Source: Mesoaciditoga lauensis cd-1655R = DSM 25116 (GTDB lineage Bacteria; Thermotogota; Thermotogae; Mesoaciditogales; Mesoaciditogaceae). Taken from it: a stretch of 64,000 bases of DNA. This document shows, one piece after another, positions 8,474-17,661 of this stretch (position 1 is its first letter; each line of letters begins with the position of its first letter). Both the position numbers and the translations under genes were made by a program. The notes beneath the pieces are model-generated. The model did not search any database and was not told the origin of the DNA. It was given only the letters and a program-made list of their open reading frames with translations. The DNA lies in the NCBI RefSeq assembly GCF_000745455.1, contig NZ_JQJI01000007.1, positions 1 to 64,000 of the forward strand, in the 5' to 3' direction.

Positions 8474-8921
8474 TCTTTTTGCCACCTCCAAGGACCAAAA
8501 CGATCACCAGGAATAGATAAACAAGAAAAACCGTTTCTGAAACCCAGTAAAGATCGTAGCCAAATCTCTTTCCGAATACCCCTATTGCAACCACGATGGC
8601 AAAAATTGCTGCCATCAAAACGCCACCTGCGGCCATATCCTTCATGTGCTTAACGGCTTCGCTGTACTGAGGATTTACGAAATCCAGCAACTCTTCGAAA
8701 AAAGTATTCAAAATTTCCGTTATCATAACAAGTGCAATGGCCAAAAAAATCCAAAGCATATTCTCCGCATCTATTCCTACTGCCACGGAAAAGATGATCG
8801 CTCCCAAGGCCGCTGCAAAGTGAATTTTCATGTTTCTTTCTCTTTTTAAAACGTATGCTAACCCTTGGAAAGCGTATTCAAAACTTTTAAGAATGGTTCG
8901 CCTATGGTTGCTATTCGACAT
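8442..8921 (-). CDS. dgkA: DgkA-family lipid kinase (diacylglycerol/undecaprenol kinase)
   Basis: This 159-aa small integral membrane kinase recycles undecaprenol or diacylglycerol at the inner membrane. Core family residues appear as EILNTFFEELLDFVNPQYSE and then HMKDMAAGGVL, i.e. the E-NT-E-D and KD signatures. There are three core membrane helices, plus a fourth hydrophobic segment (LYWVSETVFLVYLFLVIVLVLG) near the C-terminus that many family members have in similar form. It lies 16 nt after korC and overlaps cheB. Confidence 0.85.
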   Translation of the reverse strand: MSNSNHRRTILKSFEYAFQGLAYVLKRERNMKIHFAAALGAIIFSVAVGIDAENMLWIFLAIALVMITEILNTFFEELLDFVNPQYSEAVKHMKDMAAGGVLMAAIFAIVVAIGVFGKRFGYDLYWVSETVFLVYLFLVIVLVLGGGKKNEKNKSGNHR

Positions 8922-8937
8922 AAATTAGCGCCCTTTT

Positions 8938-9579
8938 TTACTCAAATGCCGCTCCACTTCCATGCGAGTAAGGTATTTTAAGCTTCTCGCGTAAGGTGTA
9001 GACTTTGTCTGAAAGATGATACCCTTCATCCAGAGCTTTCAAATTCGTATCCGCGTATTTGGAAGGGACATGTTCCAGAATGGCTTTCTTTAAGTTGTCA
9101 TAGCTTACTATCTTAGTGGAGGCAGCAACTACACCAAGATTTATAACATTTGCATAAACTTTTCTTCCAAAGAGTTCTTCTGAGATCTTGGTTATTGGGA
9201 AAGATATGATTTTTCTGGTAACACTTTGTATGAATCGCGGAATTTCTCCGCACATAGATGAATCCACAAAGAGAATGCCGTTATTTTTTAGAAATTTTGA
9301 ATGTTGTTTTAAAGCAAGATCGTGCATGGCAAAGATCATATCGAAATTTCTTGCCTTTGGAAAGTCTATAGGCTCGTCTGAAAAAAGCACATCGCATAGT
9401 GTCAATCCACCTCTAACTTGCGCCCCGTAAGCTTGTGTTTGAATAACCCATTTTCCATCCTTAACAAGCGCATCGGCTAAAATGGTACCCATTAAAACGT
9501 TTCCCTGTCCTCCCAAACCGCTTATGCGAATGCTAAATGGTATCGCTGTGGATTTAGACATATACACATTACTTTCCAT
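8938..9579 (-). CDS. korC: 2-oxoacid:ferredoxin oxidoreductase, gamma subunit
   Basis: This 213-aa gamma subunit belongs to a 2-oxoacid (2-oxoglutarate or 2-ketoisovalerate-like) ferredoxin oxidoreductase. Conserved points are IRISGLGGQGNVLMGTILA at the N-terminus and QAYGAQVRGG. With the TPP-binding beta subunit upstream it would take part in oxidative decarboxylation of 2-oxoacids to acyl-CoA with ferredoxin reduction. The ATG at 9579 (MESNVY) overlaps the korB stop by 11 nt and has GGGGGCAGG ahead; a later ATG at 9561 is possible. No alpha (korA) or ferredoxin (korD) gene adjoins, so the complex must be completed from elsewhere. Confidence 0.85.
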   Translation of the reverse strand: MESNVYMSKSTAIPFSIRISGLGGQGNVLMGTILADALVKDGKWVIQTQAYGAQVRGGLTLCDVLFSDEPIDFPKARNFDMIFAMHDLALKQHSKFLKNNGILFVDSSMCGEIPRFIQSVTRKIISFPITKISEELFGRKVYANVINLGVVAASTKIVSYDNLKKAILEHVPSKYADTNLKALDEGYHLSDKVYTLREKLKIPYSHGSGAAFE

Positions 9580-10402
9580 TGTTGCCTGCCCCCAATCTTT
9601 GACGAATTTTCTCGTATTCATCCACATATCCAGGTTTGTCTATCTCAACGAATTCACCTATCACTATCTTTCCTTCAAGCTCTTCCTCTTTCATTTTCTT
9701 CGCTTGAGAAAGCAAAACCGAATTTTCCTTGAAGTATTGCAACATCCCCGGTCCACTATCAACTTTGTTGTACCTACCGTAATACGTTGGGCACTGGGAA
9801 ATGGCTTCTATGACAGACATTCCCCTATGTTCCAAGCCTTTTTGTATGTATTTAACGAGCAAAGCGTAATGGTATGTTGTTGCCCTGGCAATATATGTGG
9901 CTCCAGATACTTTTGCCAATTCGACGGTATCGAAAGGAGTTTCAATATCCCCGTAAGGAGAGGTCGTAGCGTAAGAACCGGTAGGAGTTAAAGGAGAATA
10001 TTGTCCACCAGTCATGCCGTATATGTTGTTGTTAAATATTATAACTGTCAAGTCCATATTCCTTCTGCAGGCATGAATGAAATGGTTACCACCAATGGCC
10101 ATGGAATCACCGTCACCTGTCATCACTATGACGTTCAAATCCGGCCTGGCAAGTTTAACACCTGTGGCGAAAGCTATTGCCCTTCCGTGTAAGGTGTGCA
10201 TGGTGTTGAAATCAAGATAGCCCGTGGCCCTTGAAGAACACCCTATTCCGGAAACAACTGCTATATCGTCTTTGTTGTACTCCAAATTCTTTATAGCCTC
10301 GATAGTTGCTTTCAAAACGATTCCATTTCCACAGCCAGGGCACCATACGGTGGGCATGTGGGTGTTTCTCAAGTACTTTTGCGCTTCACTCCTGTTCACC
10401 AT
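9569..10402 (-). CDS. korB: 2-oxoacid:ferredoxin oxidoreductase, beta (TPP) subunit
   Basis: This 277-aa subunit holds thiamine pyrophosphate. VWCPGCGNGIV near residues 19-29 and GDGDSMAIGGNHFIHACRRN with NNNIYGMTGGQ (the TPP/Mg2+-binding region) are diagnostic for KorB-type subunits. It pairs with the gamma subunit downstream (overlap 11 nt). Its start lies 3 nt after the engB stop, so it is in the tsaE-lon-engB operon, an unusual place for central carbon metabolism genes. Substrate specificity cannot be read from the sequence. Confidence 0.88.
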   Translation of the reverse strand: MVNRSEAQKYLRNTHMPTVWCPGCGNGIVLKATIEAIKNLEYNKDDIAVVSGIGCSSRATGYLDFNTMHTLHGRAIAFATGVKLARPDLNVIVMTGDGDSMAIGGNHFIHACRRNMDLTVIIFNNNIYGMTGGQYSPLTPTGSYATTSPYGDIETPFDTVELAKVSGATYIARATTYHYALLVKYIQKGLEHRGMSVIEAISQCPTYYGRYNKVDSGPGMLQYFKENSVLLSQAKKMKEEELEGKIVIGEFVEIDKPGYVDEYEKIRQRLGAGNNGK

Positions 10403-10405
10403 TTA

Positions 10406-10984
10406 TCACCTCTCTACGTAATAGCGTAATTTTGAGTCTAATTCCTTAAGGCCTTTTCGACTGACGGTGGAAACTGGTATGATATCTTCTGCACCTGCAA
10501 AAGCCCTTTCCATTTCCTTCATTTTCCGAACCAAATCGTTGTTTTTCACTTTGTCTATCTTAGTTGAAACGATTATAACTCTTTCTTCCATTGCTAAAAG
10601 CCACTCGTAAGCTTCCACATCCGATTTTTGAATGGGAATCCTGGAATCCACAAGAAGAAAAGAGGCCTTTCTGGGCCTTGAAGTGGTAAAATACGACTCT
10701 ATCAATTCTGACCATCTTTGACGTTCGGCTTTGGAAATCTTGGCATAGCCGTATCCTGGAAAGTCCACCAAATGATATTTCTCGTTGATTTTAAAGAACA
10801 CCAACGATCTGGTTTTACCAGGCGTAGAACTTGTTTTGGCCATTTTTCTCCCAAAAAGCGCGTTCAACAAGGATGATTTGCCAACGTTAGATCTTCCCAA
10901 AAAGATCACTTCTGATTTCAGAGGTTTTGGGAAATCTGCGATTCTTCTTGCATCAACATCAAGTTCAACTTTTTTTACAAACAT
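10406..10984 (-). CDS. engB: Ribosome biogenesis GTPase EngB/YsxC
   Basis: This 192-aa GTPase assists late assembly of the large ribosomal subunit. G1 GRSNVGKSSL, G2 Thr in STPGKTRSL, G3 DFPGYG and G4 STKIDK are all present, and G5 is in PVSTVSRKG. Length is typical. It overlaps the lon 3' end by 20 nt and has AGAGGT before the ATG. The lon-engB pairing is common in many bacteria. Confidence 0.95.
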   Translation of the reverse strand: MFVKKVELDVDARRIADFPKPLKSEVIFLGRSNVGKSSLLNALFGRKMAKTSSTPGKTRSLVFFKINEKYHLVDFPGYGYAKISKAERQRWSELIESYFTTSRPRKASFLLVDSRIPIQKSDVEAYEWLLAMEERVIIVSTKIDKVKNNDLVRKMKEMERAFAGAEDIIPVSTVSRKGLKELDSKLRYYVER

Positions 10985-13343
10985 TTTTTACCTCTAATAC
11001 AAGTCTTAGAACTTCCTCCACATTGGAGACGTAATGAATTTTAACGCCTTCAACCACGTCTTTCTTCATCTTTCTAACCATAGGTTCATTCGCTTTTGGC
11101 ACTATTACTTCTTTTATTCCCATTCTTTTGGCTGCTAATATCTTTTCTCTCAATCCCCCAATAGCCAGCACATCACCGTTAAGCGTTATCTCGCCTGTCA
11201 TGGCAATATCATTTTTTGCAGCTTTGTTCATGATAGATGAACAAAGCGAAGACAATATCGTAACGCCTGCAGATGGACCATCTTTCGGAACAGCCCCTTC
11301 AGGAACATGAATGTGAAAATCATGTTTTTCAAAAAACTCTTTCTTCGAATCACCACACATTTTCTTGCAAAGCGTCATCGCTATCGCAGCGGATTCCTTC
11401 ATGACATCCCCAAGATTTCCGGTAAGAATCATCTTTGAACTGCCGGGAACTATCAGCGATTCTACGCTTAAAACCGCTCCGCCAACACTTGTCCATGCAA
11501 GCCCAATAGTTTCTCCCACGCGTGGTGATGAGGGAAGTTGAGGTTTTACAAGGAAAGGCGCGCCGATAAATTCTTCTAAATTCCCCACTTTGATTTTAAC
11601 ATTCTTTTCGCCCTCAACCAATTTTCTGGCCACTTTTCTCAAAAGCTTCGCGAGCATTCTCTCCAAATTTCTAACACCAGATTCCAAAGTGTACTCTTCT
11701 ATTAGCCTTTCAAGTGCTTTTTTGCTTATAGAAAAGTTGAAATTTTTCAATCCATAGTCAACTTTGAGTTTAGGTATGAGATGCCTTTTTGCTATCTCTA
11801 TTTTTTCTTGAAGAGTGTATCCTGGTATCTCTATTATTTCCATTCTATCGAGCAATGCGGGCGGAATCGGATCCACCGTGTTAGCAGTCGTCACAAAAAC
11901 CACATCAGATAGATCAAACGGTATCTCAACGTAGTAATCCACGAAATGAGAATTCTGTTCTGGATCCAAAACTTCTAACAACGCGGCAGCAGGATCTCCC
12001 TGAAATGAAATGCCCATTTTATCTATTTCATCCAAAAGAATAAGCGGGTTGTTCGTTTTTAACTTCTTCAAAGTTTGAATTATCCTACCTGGCATTGCAC
12101 CCACATACGTTCTTCTATGTCCTCTTATTTCCGCTTCATCGCGCATTCCACCTAAGGAAATCTGACCGAATTTCCTGTTTAATGCCTTTGCAAGAGATCT
12201 ACCAAGAGAGGTTTTTCCAACGCCGGGAGGTCCCACCAAGCACAAAATAGGCGATTTAGCAGTTCCGCTGAATTTCTTCACGGCTATGTAATCCAGAATT
12301 CTTTCTTTGACATCGTCCAGCCCATAATGATCTGCGTTCAATATAGATTCGGCTTTTTTTATGTCAAATGATTCCTCCGTTTTTTCCATCCATGGCAGTT
12401 CTAACAACCACTCTATGTAAGTGCGGGAAACGCTCGCTTCCGCAGAGGAAGGATGCATTTTTTCCAGTCTTTCTATCTCCTTCAAAACGGTTTCTTCCAC
12501 GTCGGCTGGATATTCTTTTTCCTTTAACCTACTTTTAAGTTCATAGGCTTCATCTGTTTTCATTCCAAGCTCATCTTTAATAGTTTCCAATTTTTCCCGC
12601 AAGTAATATTCCTTTTGCGTTTTATCTATCTTATCTTTTACCTTCTTCTCTATCTTACCCTCAAGTTCCAAAAGCTCCAATTCTGAATTCAAATGTTTAA
12701 GTAGCTCTATCATTCTTTCTTTTGGATCTCTAATTTCCAAGAAATGCTGCTTTTTCTCTAAGTCGGCCGATATGAATGAAGCGATAGTATCCACCAGCTT
12801 GTCCGGTTCTTCGAAAAGGTCTATTTCCTTTAAGGCTTCTTTGGGAAGCCGATTTGTCATCTCAAAATACTTTTTTGCCGTTTGCTTTACAAGTCTCATC
12901 AAGGCCAAAACTGATTTCGTTTTTCTTATCTTTTTATCCCATATCTTGAAATTACAAACGAAGTATGGTTTCCTTCGAATGAACTTTTCTATCTTTACAC
13001 GCGAAACCCCCTCTGCAATGGCTTTAAATCCTCCATCAGGAAGTTTAGCTATTTGCAATAACCGTGCAAGAATACCCACTCTGTAAACATCCTTAGGAGT
13101 GGGTTGCTCAACATCAGGATCCTTCTGGGCAACCAATATCAAATATCTTTCTTCAGTGTTGATAACTTCTTCCAGCGCCTTGATGGCCATTTCTCTACCA
13201 ACGTAAAAAGGAGTTAAAGAGGATGGAAATGCCACCTCTTCACCTTTCAACGGTATACAAGGCAACGAAGAAGGAAATTCTTCTTTTTTCTCTTCGCTTT
13301 CTATAAAATCTTCCAATTTCTTATATTTCGGCAAAAATCTCAC
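10965..13343 (-). CDS. lon: ATP-dependent protease Lon
   Basis: This 792-aa homo-oligomeric cytoplasmic AAA+ protease degrades misfolded and regulatory proteins. In order it has a LonN substrate-binding domain (about 20-210), a coiled-coil linker, the AAA+ module with Walker A GPPGVGKTSL and Walker B LILLDEIDKM, and the C-terminal protease domain with the catalytic Ser in KDGPSAGVTI and Lys in GGLREKILAAKRMG. Length matches soluble bacterial Lon. It starts with GTG at 13343 inside the tsaE 3' end and overlaps engB at its own end. Confidence 0.96.
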   Translation of the reverse strand: MRFLPKYKKLEDFIESEEKKEEFPSSLPCIPLKGEEVAFPSSLTPFYVGREMAIKALEEVINTEERYLILVAQKDPDVEQPTPKDVYRVGILARLLQIAKLPDGGFKAIAEGVSRVKIEKFIRRKPYFVCNFKIWDKKIRKTKSVLALMRLVKQTAKKYFEMTNRLPKEALKEIDLFEEPDKLVDTIASFISADLEKKQHFLEIRDPKERMIELLKHLNSELELLELEGKIEKKVKDKIDKTQKEYYLREKLETIKDELGMKTDEAYELKSRLKEKEYPADVEETVLKEIERLEKMHPSSAEASVSRTYIEWLLELPWMEKTEESFDIKKAESILNADHYGLDDVKERILDYIAVKKFSGTAKSPILCLVGPPGVGKTSLGRSLAKALNRKFGQISLGGMRDEAEIRGHRRTYVGAMPGRIIQTLKKLKTNNPLILLDEIDKMGISFQGDPAAALLEVLDPEQNSHFVDYYVEIPFDLSDVVFVTTANTVDPIPPALLDRMEIIEIPGYTLQEKIEIAKRHLIPKLKVDYGLKNFNFSISKKALERLIEEYTLESGVRNLERMLAKLLRKVARKLVEGEKNVKIKVGNLEEFIGAPFLVKPQLPSSPRVGETIGLAWTSVGGAVLSVESLIVPGSSKMILTGNLGDVMKESAAIAMTLCKKMCGDSKKEFFEKHDFHIHVPEGAVPKDGPSAGVTILSSLCSSIMNKAAKNDIAMTGEITLNGDVLAIGGLREKILAAKRMGIKEVIVPKANEPMVRKMKKDVVEGVKIHYVSNVEEVLRLVLEVKNVCKKS

Positions 13344-13788
13344 CTCGTCTTAAGAGCTCTTCATATCTCTTCCCCACAGCCTCTATCTCAACGTTTCTTC
13401 TGCTTTCGTTCACAAATTCCAAATTCACCTTGAAAAACTCTTTTGGGCTGTAAAATTCCAATTTTTCAGGCCATTCAACGACACACACACCTTCCGATTC
13501 GAAGTACTCTTCAAGGGGAAATTCCTCAACTTCTTCCTCGCTCAATCGGAACAGGTCAACATGATAAACCTTCAACAGTGCATCATATTCATTCACAATC
13601 GTAAAGGTAGGGCTGGTAACCTGATAAGGATTTCCATCCAGCCCTTCTACTAAATAGCGCGTAAATGTAGTTTTTCCACTTCCCAGATCCCCATACAACA
13701 AAACTATGCTTCCTTTAAAAAGCAAGGAAGCAAGTTTTTGAGCTATATGGGCTACTTTACTTTCATCAACGTTTTTAAAAATCATCAT
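13321..13788 (-). CDS. tsaE: tRNA threonylcarbamoyladenosine biosynthesis ATPase TsaE
   Basis: This 155-aa ATPase works with TsaB, TsaC and TsaD in t6A formation at position 37 of ANN-decoding tRNAs. Walker A GDLGSGKTTF, the switch-like VTSPTFTIVNEY and the segment HVDLFRL are family hallmarks, as is VVEWPE. It is the first gene of the seven-gene operon down to cheB; the lon start lies inside its 3' end. Upstream (13789-14066) there is only degraded repeat DNA. Confidence 0.93.
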   Translation of the reverse strand: MMIFKNVDESKVAHIAQKLASLLFKGSIVLLYGDLGSGKTTFTRYLVEGLDGNPYQVTSPTFTIVNEYDALLKVYHVDLFRLSEEEVEEFPLEEYFESEGVCVVEWPEKLEFYSPKEFFKVNLEFVNESRRNVEIEAVGKRYEELLRRGEIFAEI

Positions 13789-13878
13789 CGAAGTGATTAT
13801 ATCATTATCTCAATTAACTCACAAACATATTGAAAAGTGAGTCGTAAGGAGTGAAAAAGCTTTTATTTGTTTTTTTCG

Positions 13879-13921
13879 CATCTCGTATGGTTTTTCATAT
13901 GCTTTGACGGAAATATCAAAT
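13879..13921 (-). repeat. Degraded T3 fragment
   Basis: On the minus strand the segment resembles the 5' arm of T3 (TATGAAAAACCATACGAGATG against TATGAAGACGCCATACAAGATG). Only one arm survives, so it cannot fold into the full element. The rest of 13789-14066 is AT-rich; an ACATTACGAAAGATATTACA block at 13951-13970 has a weaker relative at 60040-60060. Confidence 0.45.
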
Positions 13922-14066
13922 GGTAGAGTACTCATGTTGTGCGTGAACATTACGAAAGATATTACAAGAGACATTACAAAAATTCTCTATAAGAACATGT
14001 GAGCAACATTTGAATACAACGTTTTTGATTTAGGATCCGCTTTCCAAGCGGTCAAGGTGATTTTTT

Positions 14067-14239
14067 TCGAAGTACTTGTCAGAACGGATTCGCTCTTCTT
14101 TCCATCTTACAATTCAAAATACGAGGCACGCTCAGACACTCGTCCGTGAGTGCTTCGCTTTTTCGGCACGTCTTGTGCCTTTCAACCTCATATTTTGAAT
14201 TTCCAGATGGGAGCTCATATGTTCTGACAAGTACTTCGA
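14067..14239 (-). repeat. T1 foldback repeat, copy 2
   Basis: This is a 173-nt foldback in minus orientation with the most perfect arms of the family: 18 bp of CGAAGTACTTGTCAGAAC pair with their exact complement. The inner hairpins are GGCAC-AAGAC-GTGCC and CACTC-ACGGAC-GAGTG, with the core GAAAAAGCGAAG (one change from the other copies). Its flank at 14240-14290 is the intron-free relative of the group II intron insertion site. It lies between phoH and tsaE, both on the minus strand. Confidence 0.85.
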
Positions 14240-14314
14240 GGGTGAGAACTAATCCCTTTTGAAATGCTCTGTAACATTGACGCGCAATGTGAGTAGAGTA
14301 ACATTCGTTATCTC

Positions 14315-14597
14315 TTCTCTTTAGCCTCGTATCAATACTTCGAAACCCCCTTCGTCGGCTTCGTCGCCACTTCCCCCGCAAGCGGGGGCAGACTTCTTAT
14401 ATAAAATGACTCCGCCGACACTTCTCCCACACGTAGGGGCAGATTTTTCAATTTGGAAAGTGGTTTTCTTGAGTCTCATCCCAAAACCGGGAGGAGTGGT
14501 GGCGTTAGCCAGCGAGGAGGGTTTATTTCCCCTCTTAACTTTCAATACTGAAGACTTTCCAATTGATTTTTTAAACCTGACGCACAAAATGGCTTAT
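14315..14597 (+). repeat. T4 GC-rich palindromic repeat, copy a
   Basis: This repeat carries CCCCCTTCGTCGGCTTCG, the hairpin CCCCCGCAAGCGGGGG and a second, imperfect copy of the same module (CCGCCGACACTTCTCCC). A conserved outer end follows (AACTTTCAATACTGAAGACT, then ...AATTGATTTTTTAAAC...GACGCACAAAATGG). An unrelated segment of about 80 nt at 14455-14530 appears to be inserted. The element fills the gap between T1 and the phoH stop. Open frames across it are not conserved between copies. Confidence 0.6.
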
Positions 14598-14615
14598 GGC
14601 AATACATCATAATGA

Positions 14616-15872
14616 TCAAAGTATCTCCGATGCCAAAGTGGCGAGCTCTGATCTAACTCCATGTGTCAACTTGACATGTCCGGCGATAGCATACTTCGAA
14701 AACTTCATGCTGCTGTACGACAAACCGTTGGATGAAGCGTCCAAGTATGGGCTATCTATTTGAGAAATATCCCCTGTTAATACTATCTTCGTCCCCGTCC
14801 CAACACGTGTAACGATCGTTTTGACCTCATGAGGGGTTAAATTTTGTGCTTCGTCCACTATTATAAATTGATGCGGAATGCTTCTTCCTCTCGTATAGCT
14901 TAGAACTTCTATTTCAAGGAATTTTGGATGCTCAAGCTTAGATAGCGACTTTCCAACGTTATCAAACAAAAATTCCAAATTGTCATAGATAGGTTGAATC
15001 CATGGACGCATTTTTTCCTCCGCGCCACCGGGTAAAAATCCTATGTCCTTTCCCACCGGAACTACCGGCCGTGTTACTATCATCTTTTTGTATTTCTTCA
15101 AATCTTCGGTACTGTACAATCCAACCGCCAATGCCAACAACGTTTTTCCAGTGCCTGCTGGTCCAAGCAGCGTCACAAAAGCCACATCATCATCCAAAAG
15201 AAGATCCAGGGCCATAAGTTGCTCTTCATTCAAGGGGTGTATACCCCAAATCTCGGTATCAAAACCAACTTGAATTGGAATTAGCTTTTTGTTCTTCATT
15301 CTGTATATTTTGGAATTTTTAAAGATGACGAATTCGTTTTCAAAAAGATCGTTTAACCCAACGGACTGTGGATTCCCATTCGATGGAGGATCGAAGTCCA
15401 CTTTCCTGTAACCGGCGAGAATTTTATTTTCCTCCGTTCTATCCGTTAAATAATCTTGGGCAACAATCCCTATCGCATCCGCTTTTATTCTCATATTTAT
15501 ATCTTTACTTACCAACACCGTTTTCAAAGTGCTCTTTTTCGCTATTTGCATGGTATAAAGCAATATCCAATCATCGGCAACTCTATCGGATAAGAAATAC
15601 GGCATCTGCTTATGATCTTCGATAACCTCTATTTTAATCGTTCCGCCGTTTTCCAACTTTATTCCATCGCAAAGCCGGCCATTTTGTCTTAATTTATCAA
15701 GTTTTCTCGCAACTTCACGCGCGTTTCTTCCAACTTCACCATCTCGCCCTTTTAGCTTGTCTATTTCTTCTATAACGGTAAGGGGAATTATAACGTTGTT
15801 ATCCTCGAAAGCCAAAAAAGCGTCTGGATCATGAATCAAAACATTTGTGTCTAAAACATAATTTTTTATCAT
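14616..15872 (-). CDS. PIN domain-PhoH family ATPase (YlaK-like)
   Basis: This 418-aa protein joins an N-terminal PIN ribonuclease domain (acidic residues in YVLDTNVLIHDP, TVIEEIDKLK and DDWILLYT) to a C-terminal PhoH-type P-loop ATPase (GPAGTGKTLLALA, IIVDEAQNLTPHEVK, TGDISQID). The PIN-PhoH architecture is thought to act as an RNA helicase-nuclease. The ATG at 15872 has GGAGGTG in front. It appears to be a single-gene unit flanked by a terminator hairpin upstream and by repeats downstream. Confidence 0.9.
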   Translation of the reverse strand: MIKNYVLDTNVLIHDPDAFLAFEDNNVIIPLTVIEEIDKLKGRDGEVGRNAREVARKLDKLRQNGRLCDGIKLENGGTIKIEVIEDHKQMPYFLSDRVADDWILLYTMQIAKKSTLKTVLVSKDINMRIKADAIGIVAQDYLTDRTEENKILAGYRKVDFDPPSNGNPQSVGLNDLFENEFVIFKNSKIYRMKNKKLIPIQVGFDTEIWGIHPLNEEQLMALDLLLDDDVAFVTLLGPAGTGKTLLALAVGLYSTEDLKKYKKMIVTRPVVPVGKDIGFLPGGAEEKMRPWIQPIYDNLEFLFDNVGKSLSKLEHPKFLEIEVLSYTRGRSIPHQFIIVDEAQNLTPHEVKTIVTRVGTGTKIVLTGDISQIDSPYLDASSNGLSYSSMKFSKYAIAGHVKLTHGVRSELATLASEIL

Positions 15873-15892
15873 ATTACACCTCCAAATAAAGA

Positions 15893-15918
15893 CAAATCGC
15901 GCCTTAGGGCGCGATTTG
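15893..15918 (-). terminator. Terminator hairpin after the 5'-nucleotidase gene
   Basis: CAAATCGCGCC (15893-15903) pairs with GGCGCGATTTG (15908-15918) over a 4-nt loop, an 11-bp GC-rich stem. On the minus strand it is followed by a T-rich stretch. It separates the nucleotidase gene from phoH. Confidence 0.7.
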
Positions 15919-15927
15919 AAAACTCAT

Positions 15928-17580
15928 TTATTTTTCTTCTTTCCAACGAGGCTTGAATGGATAAGATTCTATAGGACTTATGTGTTGGATATACTCTTTT
16001 ACGACGTCCGCCAGAACGTAATTGGTGTTGTATTGCTCTCCATTTTTGAGCATCGTATAGTTGTCTCCACCACTTGCCATGTAATCGTTTGTGGCAATAA
16101 GATAAACTTTGTTTGGATCTATTGGTTTGCCTTGAATCTTTATGTCTTTGACTCCTTTAGGAGTTACCACATAAGTCAACCCCCATGGATTGAGCCTTGC
16201 TCCTGTATCATTTGCATGAGGCATAGCTCCCCATTCTATGGCTTTAAGAAGATCAGAGCCTTTGAGTTTCACAAGCACAACGGTGTTTCCAAATGGGAGC
16301 ACTGTGAGAACGTCTCTGTACGTGATCGTTCCAGGAGCTATTGAAGCTCTAATTCCTCCTCCATTCTGAAGCACAGCTTGAACGCCTTGATCTTTGAACT
16401 TCCAAGCAACCGCATCGGTTATGAGATGTCCAATGAGGCTGTCTCCTTTTCTCGTTATTTCTCCCGCGTTGGAGAAGTTAACTTTTGAAAATCCTATTGG
16501 TTCGTTCAGTTTTTTAGCTCCAAGTTGTTTGTAAGCAGCCAAAAGATCTTGGATATTCTTATCAGGTTTTATTTCCTTCCCAACGTAGGTGTATGTCACC
16601 TTACCGTCTTTATCCTTATGGTAAACTTTGAGGTTTATTGGGATGAGTTTGTAGGTGTAATCGGTTACCTTTCCATCTTTGATTATCAGATCAAGCCTGG
16701 CAACGTACTTTGAGAAAGAACCGGCTTGGATTATCAAGGTACCCTTAACATTTAAAGGCTCTGTGACTACTGTATGGCTATGCCCATCTAAGATTGCTGT
16801 TATTCCTTTAACACTTTCAGCCAACGAAACACTTCCACCATATGGGTCGTTTGGTTTGTTAGTCGTTAAAAGATTTCTCATGGTTAAAGGATCATCGGAA
16901 ACTCTTGAACCCGCAACCAAACCTTTTCCAAATATACCGAGATGCGTAAGTGCCAAGACTACACCATCTTTTCCCATCATAGTATGAAGCAATGGAACGT
17001 ATTTCTTTGCGGTATCTATAGGAGATAAGAAATTGTACATCTTAACATAGCTTGGGTTTCCTATGTATTCTGTGGTTTTCGTTGTAAGGCCAAGGATAGC
17101 AACTTTAAGATCTGGGAAAGTTTTTATTATGTAAGGTTTTCCTAGTGTTTCATCAGTTCCCTTGTAAACAACGTTTGCCGACAAAAACGGGAAGTTAGCC
17201 CATGTCATTTGTCTCATAAGGACAGACCAAGGATGATCAAATTCATGGTTTCCTATGGCCATGGCATCCAGACCCATTGCGTTCAAAGCTTCTATGTCTG
17301 GTTTGGCATTGAGCAAGTCTGATTCCGGCACACCAGTGTTAACGTCGCCAGCATGTAAGAAAAGCACGTCCCATCCGTTTGCTTTTGCTTCAGCTCTCAC
17401 CTGATTTACCACACTTGCAATAGCCGCAAAACCACCTATGTCTGGATTGTGCCACTCATTGTATGCCCAAGCGTGGCCATGAGTATCGTTGATTTCAAGA
17501 ATAACGAGATGGGCAGCAAGTGCTACCAAAGACAGAGAAATCATCAAAATTGCCAAAATTAACAGAGACTTCTTTAACAT
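15928..17580 (-). CDS. Secreted 5'-nucleotidase/UDP-sugar hydrolase family enzyme
   Basis: This 550-aa periplasmic metallophosphoesterase has a Sec signal (KKSLLILAILMISLSLVALA). The N-terminal metallophosphatase domain has the metal ligands in LEINDTHGHAW, FLHAGDVNTG, AIGNHEFDHP, ALTHLG and DGHSHT. The C-terminal nucleotide-binding domain contains QNGGGIRASIAPGTITYRD and VLPFGNTVVLVKLKG. It would release nucleosides or phosphate from nucleotides outside the cytoplasm, which fits the nucleoside-type importer at 3010-7445, though the two are not linked. There is a good ribosome site (AGGAGGGAG) and a terminator downstream. Confidence 0.9.
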   Translation of the reverse strand: MLKKSLLILAILMISLSLVALAAHLVILEINDTHGHAWAYNEWHNPDIGGFAAIASVVNQVRAEAKANGWDVLFLHAGDVNTGVPESDLLNAKPDIEALNAMGLDAMAIGNHEFDHPWSVLMRQMTWANFPFLSANVVYKGTDETLGKPYIIKTFPDLKVAILGLTTKTTEYIGNPSYVKMYNFLSPIDTAKKYVPLLHTMMGKDGVVLALTHLGIFGKGLVAGSRVSDDPLTMRNLLTTNKPNDPYGGSVSLAESVKGITAILDGHSHTVVTEPLNVKGTLIIQAGSFSKYVARLDLIIKDGKVTDYTYKLIPINLKVYHKDKDGKVTYTYVGKEIKPDKNIQDLLAAYKQLGAKKLNEPIGFSKVNFSNAGEITRKGDSLIGHLITDAVAWKFKDQGVQAVLQNGGGIRASIAPGTITYRDVLTVLPFGNTVVLVKLKGSDLLKAIEWGAMPHANDTGARLNPWGLTYVVTPKGVKDIKIQGKPIDPNKVYLIATNDYMASGGDNYTMLKNGEQYNTNYVLADVVKEYIQHISPIESYPFKPRWKEEK

Positions 17581-17661
17581 ACATCTCCCTCCTTTTGTTT
17601 AGTGTATTTCTATTCTATCACATTGATTTTAGAAAAATGTGAATTTGCTTGGGGCATCTTG

